From positions 3,884 through 67,883 of the forward strand of contig DKVL01000020.1 of the NCBI GenBank assembly GCA_002491195.1: a stretch of DNA of 64,000 bases. Direction: 5' to 3'. Under the pieces are notes generated by a model. That model was not told the origin of the DNA, made no database searches, and saw only the letters and a list, made by a program, of their open reading frames with translations. This document shows, piece by piece, positions 59,155 to 64,000 of the stretch. A program made the position numbers and the translations under genes. Positions within the stretch are counted from its first letter, which is position 1; each line of letters begins with the position of its first letter. This DNA is from Lachnospiraceae bacterium UBA7179 (GTDB taxonomy: Bacteria > Bacillota > Clostridia > Lachnospirales > Lachnospiraceae).

Positions 59155-59387
59155 GGAAAGGTTTTAAGATCTCGGGAACTTTTTCATCTGCCAGAGTATC
59201 ATTATAGATAGGAACAAAAACTGCGGTGATGTATCTATAGAAACTGTTTACATGGTGCGGTTTATGGTATTTGACAGCAACGTGGGAATGCAGTATGCAG
59301 AAATGGGGGTGGCGCCAGGGCATTGGGTTCTAAGGAATTGTAGAAATGGAAACAGGAAAACAGGAAATAAAAAAGGAGAAATAACGT

Positions 59388-61028
59388 ATGAGAAAACGAA
59401 AAAGGATTCTGTCCCTGGTGCTGGCTTTGGTGATGCTGCTGTGTCTGAATGTCCCGGCGCCGGTCTTTGCGGAGGAATCGGATTACGGCTATCTGGTTCT
59501 GAGCAGCCAGGAGATGTATAACTGGCTGTCCATGCAAAGAGGCAGCGCGATACGGCCACAGAACCTCTGGCAGGCGGAACACTGTATCAATGATTTTTAT
59601 CCGGCGGAATGGGTACTTGCCGAGAGCAAGGAGAGCGTGTTTTGGCAGATTGTCGCTCTGACCGACAGCTTAGTCAACGGAAAGGCGAGCGACCTCGAGA
59701 AAGCGCGTGCCATCTATGACTGGGTATCACAGAATATCGCGTATGATTATGTCGCATATGAATATATGACAAGCGGGGCAGCGATCTATGACGAGGATGA
59801 AGAGAAAGATATGCGCGTCGATCAGGCTGTCGACGCCTTTTATACCTTTTATAACCGAAGAGGAGTCTGTGACGGGTATTCCCATCTTACATGGCTGATG
59901 CTTACCATTGCCGAGATTCCGGGGGCGTTTATTTCCGGTACGGATCATCAGAGAGGTATGTTGCATGGATGGAACGCGGCATATGCTGGTGGGCGGTGGA
60001 TCCTGTTCGATGCAACATGGAGCAAATGGGATATCGCGCCGGACTATCACGATGCTGGCACGATCCAGATTACGGACGGTTCCTTCTGCCGCAGCCTAAG
60101 CTGTAGCGAGGGTGCAGTCTGGTATTGGATCATCCAGGGATATCCCTGTCCCGCAGTCGTGAATATTCCTGACGGCGTGATAGAGATCGGAACGGAATCG
60201 TTCCTAAACTGCACTGGCATGACCAGCGTAACGATCCCTGACGGCGTGAGGGAGATCGGGATTCGGGCGTTTGAAGGCTGTACGAACTTAACCAGTGTCA
60301 CGATTCCCGCCAGCGTCACGATGATCAGGGAAGATGCATTCAAGGACTGTACGAACCTGTCCGGCATCACTTTCCTTGGCAGTATGCCCACGATTGAGGA
60401 CGACGCGTTTAGCGGTACAGCATGGCTGGGCGGACAGGGGGATTTTGCCATCAACGGCAGCATTCTTGTGAAATATAACGGTTCGGACAGTGAGGTGGTC
60501 ATTCCCGGCGGCGTGACCGCGATCGCGGATTCTGCCTTTGAAAGCAATTATACGATCAACCGTGTTGTTATCCCGGAAGGTGTCACCGCGATCGGGGAGG
60601 ATGCTTTCGGTTACTGTAGAAACCTGAGTGAGGTCGTTATTCCTGCGAGTGTGACTACCATAGGGTGGGATGCTTTTGCTGACACGCCATGGCAGGAAAA
60701 CCAGGGAGATTATCCCGTGGTGAACGGCATTCTGCTAAAGTATCAGGGAGCGGACGTCGGGAGCGTAGTCGTTCCCAATGGGGTGTGGGCGATCGCAGAT
60801 GGCGCTTTTTACAATGGCAGCAATACAAGAAGTATTACGATCCCTGCCAGCGTGACATGGATCGGCTGGGACATATTTGGCCATAGCTACCTTGCGGAGG
60901 TCAATTTCGGAGGAACCAGGGAGCAGTGGGACGCCGTTTATATTGTGGGTGAAGGAGGCGGCACTAACTGGAAATTCCGCGACGAGACGACGGTCATACA
61001 CTATAATTATCCGTATGTTGGATTTTAA
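59388..61028 (+). CDS. Secreted transglutaminase-like protein with BspA-type leucine-rich repeats
   Basis: A 546-residue secreted protein. Signal peptide residues 1-28 end NVPAPVFAEE. A transglutaminase-like domain (about 100-215) has C161 in RRGVCDGYSH, H193 in LHGWNAAY and D208 in LFDATW. From residue 245 onward about seven BspA-type (LRR_5) repeats of the form VTIPDGVREIGIRAFEGCTN form an extracellular binding surface. No cell-wall anchor is seen. It could bind and modify or cut surface or host peptides. AAAAGGAGAAATAACGT precedes the ATG. A terminator follows. Confidence 0.9.
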   Translation: MRKRKRILSLVLALVMLLCLNVPAPVFAEESDYGYLVLSSQEMYNWLSMQRGSAIRPQNLWQAEHCINDFYPAEWVLAESKESVFWQIVALTDSLVNGKASDLEKARAIYDWVSQNIAYDYVAYEYMTSGAAIYDEDEEKDMRVDQAVDAFYTFYNRRGVCDGYSHLTWLMLTIAEIPGAFISGTDHQRGMLHGWNAAYAGGRWILFDATWSKWDIAPDYHDAGTIQITDGSFCRSLSCSEGAVWYWIIQGYPCPAVVNIPDGVIEIGTESFLNCTGMTSVTIPDGVREIGIRAFEGCTNLTSVTIPASVTMIREDAFKDCTNLSGITFLGSMPTIEDDAFSGTAWLGGQGDFAINGSILVKYNGSDSEVVIPGGVTAIADSAFESNYTINRVVIPEGVTAIGEDAFGYCRNLSEVVIPASVTTIGWDAFADTPWQENQGDYPVVNGILLKYQGADVGSVVVPNGVWAIADGAFYNGSNTRSITIPASVTWIGWDIFGHSYLAEVNFGGTREQWDAVYIVGEGGGTNWKFRDETTVIHYNYPYVGF

Positions 61029-61132
61029 GTAACAAGTTACGTTCCAATCTCACTTTATCAGGCTGTCAATCTTGTTTTATGATAAGCGCCTGACCAAATA
61101 AAAAAGGCTGAAAAACAGCCCTGAATGTGCAG

Positions 61133-61178
61133 CCGCATTCGGTACCTATTGCTTTCAGAGGTAACGAATGCGGCTTTT
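61133..61178. terminator. Terminator between convergent genes
   Basis: Stem CCGCATTCG / CGAATGCGG, extended by TACCT / AGGTA across a 1-nt bulge, with CTTTT tail. A smaller hairpin, GGCTG / CAGCC, lies just upstream at 61105-61121. Confidence 0.82.
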
Positions 61179-61202
61179 AGATAGGAAGATATAATTCATT
61201 GT

Positions 61203-62729
61203 TCACTCGAATCTCATTATATTTTCAGAAATCTTTTTTCCTCCTTCAATAAGTAAGCATAATTGCTTTCCTATATAAAAGGCTTCCGTATTAAAAAATA
61301 TTTCCATTGCGGTATCATTATTATATGTGGTATCCGCTAAAAGAATGAAATAATCTCCTGCTTCTGAGGATGCTTCACAATACCATAAATAATGCGGAAG
61401 ATTTCTTTGCAGAATAGTTTCCAATTCTCCTTTGTTACTGGTTATAATGTCGTCTCCGCTTTCCAATGATCTTTCCAGTAATTCCTTTAATGCAGTATTT
61501 TCAATGAGTAATAAACGTGTATATGGATATTTTTTATCATATTCTGTAATGACTTCCTTTATTGTTTTAGTAACTAAATCATTTGCACCAATTCCCAATT
61601 GTTTATAAGCCAGTCTTGTTCGTACTTCCTCATACCCGAAATATACTTTTTCGTATTGCGGAAACAAAAAAACTGCTGAAATACATATTTTGCTTAATTC
61701 TTCCCATGAAAGTACTCCTAATATATTAGTGCTGTTACATATTTTTCCGATTAATGATGACGAATCATCATATATAATGTATTTCTTTTTGTTTTCATCT
61801 AAAGTGTGTCCTATGATCATAATCGAATGCTTTATAATTGGAAAATAGCTGCCGTTCTCTCCTGATGATATCATGAACTCTCCCAGTATTACAACCGGCA
61901 GTCCGCTTTCTATATTAGCATCTACTTGATGTCTGATCCGGTTCCATTCCTCTTCCTTAACAATGATCTGATTCGTTTCTTTGTTTCTTTTATTTCTTAT
62001 TTCCTCTGACAGTATTGGTATTTTTTTCTTGCTAAATACCTCAATGATCTGATGATATCCCAAACCTTTTGTTGGATAGCTCTTAATTTTATCATATGTG
62101 TATTCGGCATTGATATCCCGCAGATTTATTTTGGGGAAATTAAATCTGCTATGCAGATATTTTCCCAGCGCTAACATGGATGCATGAGAACAACTGGCGA
62201 CCGTACCATCCTGGGCAAATATAGGAAATGTGTACATATAAAACTCTTTACCCTCTATATGCACATATTTTTTATATGCGATAAAGTACTGTTTCTCATA
62301 CTTATTTTCTCTATATTTCCATCTTTTTAAATTGCAGAAATTGGGGTAAACATACGAAAGTAATATACTTAATTCGTTTGAGATCCTTAGAGTAAAAAAT
62401 CCCAGATATGTCTCATTAGATATCTCTCGTTTATCACTGAACAGATGTACTCTCATCACAGTTGGATGTGTATAATACGACGTATTGATATAGTGTAAAG
62501 AGATCATATCTTTCCATTCTGTTTCAATATAGTCGTCTTCTAATTTAAATACGACTTTATCACTTATCTGTAACATTTCTACCCTGGATATGATGAAACG
62601 ATCAATACTTTTATTGATCAAAGATTCTGTATACATAGTTTCTAAAACTATATTTTCCTTTGCTAGTCTTTGCTTGATAGCTTCCTTTAAATTCGTCCGG
62701 TTAAATTTCTTCAGTTCCATAGTATTCAT
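61203..62729 (-). CDS. Predicted C39-like cysteine protease, unknown role
   Basis: A 508-residue cytoplasmic protein, last gene of a compact AT-rich operon. A papain/C39-like catalytic core is visible in its middle: Q173 and C180 in FAQDGTVASCSHASMLALGK, H301 in PIIKHSIMIIGH and D321/D322 in YIIYDDSSS. This matches the oxyanion Q, nucleophile C, H and D order. The first 165 residues and the last 170 are not recognised. There is no signal peptide or ATPase domain, so it is not a bacteriocin exporter. The start ATG overlaps the stop of the preceding small gene (ATGA). The cluster's low GC suggests mobile origin. Substrate unknown. Confidence 0.72.
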   Translation of the reverse strand: MNTMELKKFNRTNLKEAIKQRLAKENIVLETMYTESLINKSIDRFIISRVEMLQISDKVVFKLEDDYIETEWKDMISLHYINTSYYTHPTVMRVHLFSDKREISNETYLGFFTLRISNELSILLSYVYPNFCNLKRWKYRENKYEKQYFIAYKKYVHIEGKEFYMYTFPIFAQDGTVASCSHASMLALGKYLHSRFNFPKINLRDINAEYTYDKIKSYPTKGLGYHQIIEVFSKKKIPILSEEIRNKRNKETNQIIVKEEEWNRIRHQVDANIESGLPVVILGEFMISSGENGSYFPIIKHSIMIIGHTLDENKKKYIIYDDSSSLIGKICNSTNILGVLSWEELSKICISAVFLFPQYEKVYFGYEEVRTRLAYKQLGIGANDLVTKTIKEVITEYDKKYPYTRLLLIENTALKELLERSLESGDDIITSNKGELETILQRNLPHYLWYCEASSEAGDYFILLADTTYNNDTAMEIFFNTEAFYIGKQLCLLIEGGKKISENIMRFE

Positions 62730-62905
62730 CCCTCACGGAATAATTCGGGCAGCTTATCTGCAGTAACCAGTTCTTCAGTTCTTTGTTTGCGCGCTTCTTC
62801 TATAAAAAACATACGCTGCTCTACATTCATAGAACTGCTTTTCATATTTTTATTAAATTCGATTAATTTTTTATAACTCTCGGTATTTACCATATTCTTT
62901 ACCAT
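62726..62905 (-). CDS. Small hypothetical protein, 59 residues
   Basis: A 59-residue charged, helical protein beginning MVKNMVNTESYKKLIEFNKN and ending ADKLPELFREG. It overlaps the protease start by four bases (ATGA), so the two are translationally coupled, and it starts 5 nt after the stop of the next upstream small gene. I do not recognise the family. Its position suggests a partner or substrate-like regulator of the protease. In-frame ATG codons at 62893 and later are possible alternatives. Confidence 0.6.
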   Translation of the reverse strand: MVKNMVNTESYKKLIEFNKNMKSSSMNVEQRMFFIEEARKQRTEELVTADKLPELFREG

Positions 62906-62910
62906 ATTCT

Positions 62911-63075
62911 CTAATTTTTATCTCCAAATCTTATTTCCAAGGTATGATCAACATCTTCTGATTTGTCTATACATTCTTTTTCAATGAAATTCCAGTCAAT
63001 GTTGTTCTTTAATTCATTAGCTGTATTCCCGTTGTTTTCATTATGTACTTTTTTACGTTTCTTTCGTTTTCCCAT
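62911..63075 (-). CDS. Small basic hypothetical protein, 54 residues
   Basis: A 54-residue protein with a strikingly basic start (GKRKKRKKVH) followed by an acidic second half (DKSEDVDHTLEIRFGDKN). AAAGGAAC lies 7 nt upstream of the ATG and it begins 12 nt after the membrane protein gene. The family is unknown. The basic head could bind nucleic acid or the membrane surface. It lies within the protease operon, between genes that overlap or almost touch. Confidence 0.6.
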   Translation of the reverse strand: MGKRKKRKKVHNENNGNTANELKNNIDWNFIEKECIDKSEDVDHTLEIRFGDKN

Positions 63076-63087
63076 TGCCTGTTCCTT

Positions 63088-63615
63088 TCATAATATAGTA
63101 TACATATTGCATGCTAGTATAATAATTGATATAAAATACCCTATATACGAAATGAATACACAAATTTTCTTTACTAAATTATTTCTTCTCAGGATCTTTA
63201 TAAATTTATTGTAAGACATTAATTTATATTGCAAAAGATCACTCTCGTTTTTATATTTCTCAGGCTTGCTCTTAAACATATCAAATAGTTCTTCAGCATT
63301 TGGGAAAAAACCTATCCTGCTAAGAGCCTGTCCGGTTATTGCAAAGATCAATGATATTAGGGCTGGAATCAGCATAACAATATAATCACATCTTGTAAAT
63401 TGGATGCTAAAGCTCCCCTGTGCATTTTTGGAATTAACTAATGAAACCAAAAGATTATATAACACTAAATAAATAGATATATATCTTGTAAGATTATCTG
63501 CCTTTCTGTCCCATTTCTCTAATGCATTCTGCTCCTGATGATATGCTTCCTCAACTATAGGTAAGATCAACTTTATTCCTGAATTATCTGACTTGTCTAT
63601 TTTCTTGGCCTCCAT
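63088..63615 (-). CDS. Four-helix membrane protein of the protease operon
   Basis: A 175-residue membrane protein with four hydrophobic segments arranged as two hairpins (about residues 45-62 and 77-97, then 148-172). The cytoplasmic pattern before the first, EEAYHQEQNALEKWDRKADNLTRY, resembles SLATT-type membrane effectors associated with bacterial conflict systems. This is a resemblance only. It is the first clear gene of the operon and precedes the small basic gene by 12 nt. The frame is open beyond the ATG for 19 codons without another ATG, so a longer start using a rare codon is conceivable. If an effector, it would damage the membrane. Confidence 0.65.
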   Translation of the reverse strand: MEAKKIDKSDNSGIKLILPIVEEAYHQEQNALEKWDRKADNLTRYISIYLVLYNLLVSLVNSKNAQGSFSIQFTRCDYIVMLIPALISLIFAITGQALSRIGFFPNAEELFDMFKSKPEKYKNESDLLQYKLMSYNKFIKILRRNNLVKKICVFISYIGYFISIIILACNMYTIL

Positions 63616-64000
63616 TTCATTTAATATACTTCGTTTTTCATCATAATGATATACGCCAGCCGGCTGAATACCTTATTCCTTGATGCAGGATCATTTTACA
63701 GGTACTGATGCTTTCATCACACAGACACACGTTCACCCACACTATCCTTTGCGTTCGCAGGAATATAGGAAAGACTGCCATTCTACATAAAAAACAGCAC
63801 TCAAGATCGGTACATCTTCAATGCCATGCTCGGGCAATATAGAAATTCCATAACATTTAAGTCCATAAGCATACCTCCATGAAATTTCTAAAAGTAGTAA
63901 TGTAAACTTTTAAACACTTACCATTCTATCATTTTTTATAATGTATTTCAAGAAAAACTTTGTTTCATTTTCTTTCATAAAAATTTCAACCTTTTTTTGA
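63616..64000 (-). other. Operon leader region with possible gene remnant
   Basis: No long gene. On the minus strand a GGAGG site precedes an ATG at 63866, opening a 21-codon frame that stops at 63801. In another frame (down to a TAG at 63742) the sequence reads YGLKCYGISILPEHGIEDVP followed by ILSAVFYVEWQSF, which looks like real protein but has no start. It may be a remnant of a decayed gene or a frameshifted small gene. Confidence 0.4.
63923..63951 (-). promoter_or_regulatory. Promoter of the protease operon
   Basis: On the minus strand TTGAAA (63951-63946) and TAGAAT (63928-63923) are 17 nt apart. It reads toward the membrane protein and protease genes, with a leader of about 300 nt. Confidence 0.55.

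Overview
The window looks like chromosomal DNA of a Clostridia gut bacterium, most probably a Lachnospiraceae. Support for this: strong AGGAGG-type ribosome binding sites with ATG/GTG/TTG starts, ispE followed by a GntR regulator, MATE pumps, LytTR/GHKL signalling, a BspA-type leucine-rich transglutaminase, YARHG and DUF4179 proteins, and small conserved proteins I associate with that family. The assignment is from protein resemblance only. I saw no rRNA, tRNA, CRISPR array, intact transposase or replication origin.

Layout. 0.3-3.1 kb: a cyclophilin, an ECF sigma factor with a membrane partner, and a frameshifted PIN toxin locus. 3.2-7.7 kb: an ABC-2 transporter, then a phospholipase-like and a SUKH-like gene. 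7.8-11.7 kb: a two-component system around a BcrA-type ABC transporter. 12-16.4 kb: ispE, GntR, DUF1934, a small alarmone synthetase and an RpiB-type isomerase. 16.5-20.6 kb: two MATE pumps around a LacI regulator. 20.7-24.7 kb: HicAB and BrnTA toxin-antitoxin pairs, an alpha/beta hydrolase, a doubled DUF305 protein, and a 187-nt G-U rich hairpin before an acetyltransferase. 24.8-30.5 kb: a LytTR regulator, a GHKL kinase and a heterodimeric ABC exporter. 30.6-33.7 kb: an AraC-GGDEF fusion and an AraC/DUF2000 pair. 33.8-37.1 kb: a decayed accessory patch with an orphan CdiA-type nuclease domain, an AAA/nuclease gene broken at a G9 run, and a winged-helix remnant.

37.2-42.2 kb: circularly permuted ATP-grasp, alpha-E and transglutaminase genes followed by two zinc-carboxypeptidase-like genes, the second without its metal ligands. 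42.3-46.4 kb: a large secreted protein, a LacI regulator and a coiled-coil PD-(D/E)XK protein. 46.7-51 kb: a galactan operon (GH53 galactanase, binding lipoprotein, two permeases). 51-53.4 kb: a MntA/HepT pair and two DUF genes. 53.6-57.2 kb: three lipoproteins. 57.6-61 kb: an ECF sigma factor, its DUF4179 anti-sigma and a secreted transglutaminase-LRR protein. 61.2-63.9 kb: an AT-rich four-gene operon with a C39-like cysteine protease, two tiny proteins and a membrane protein. This is the best candidate for an undescribed, possibly defensive, system.

Across the window lie at least three families of dispersed palindromic intergenic repeats. One is a mosaic of stem modules with six clear copies, one of which forms the C-terminal coding tail of a LacI protein.
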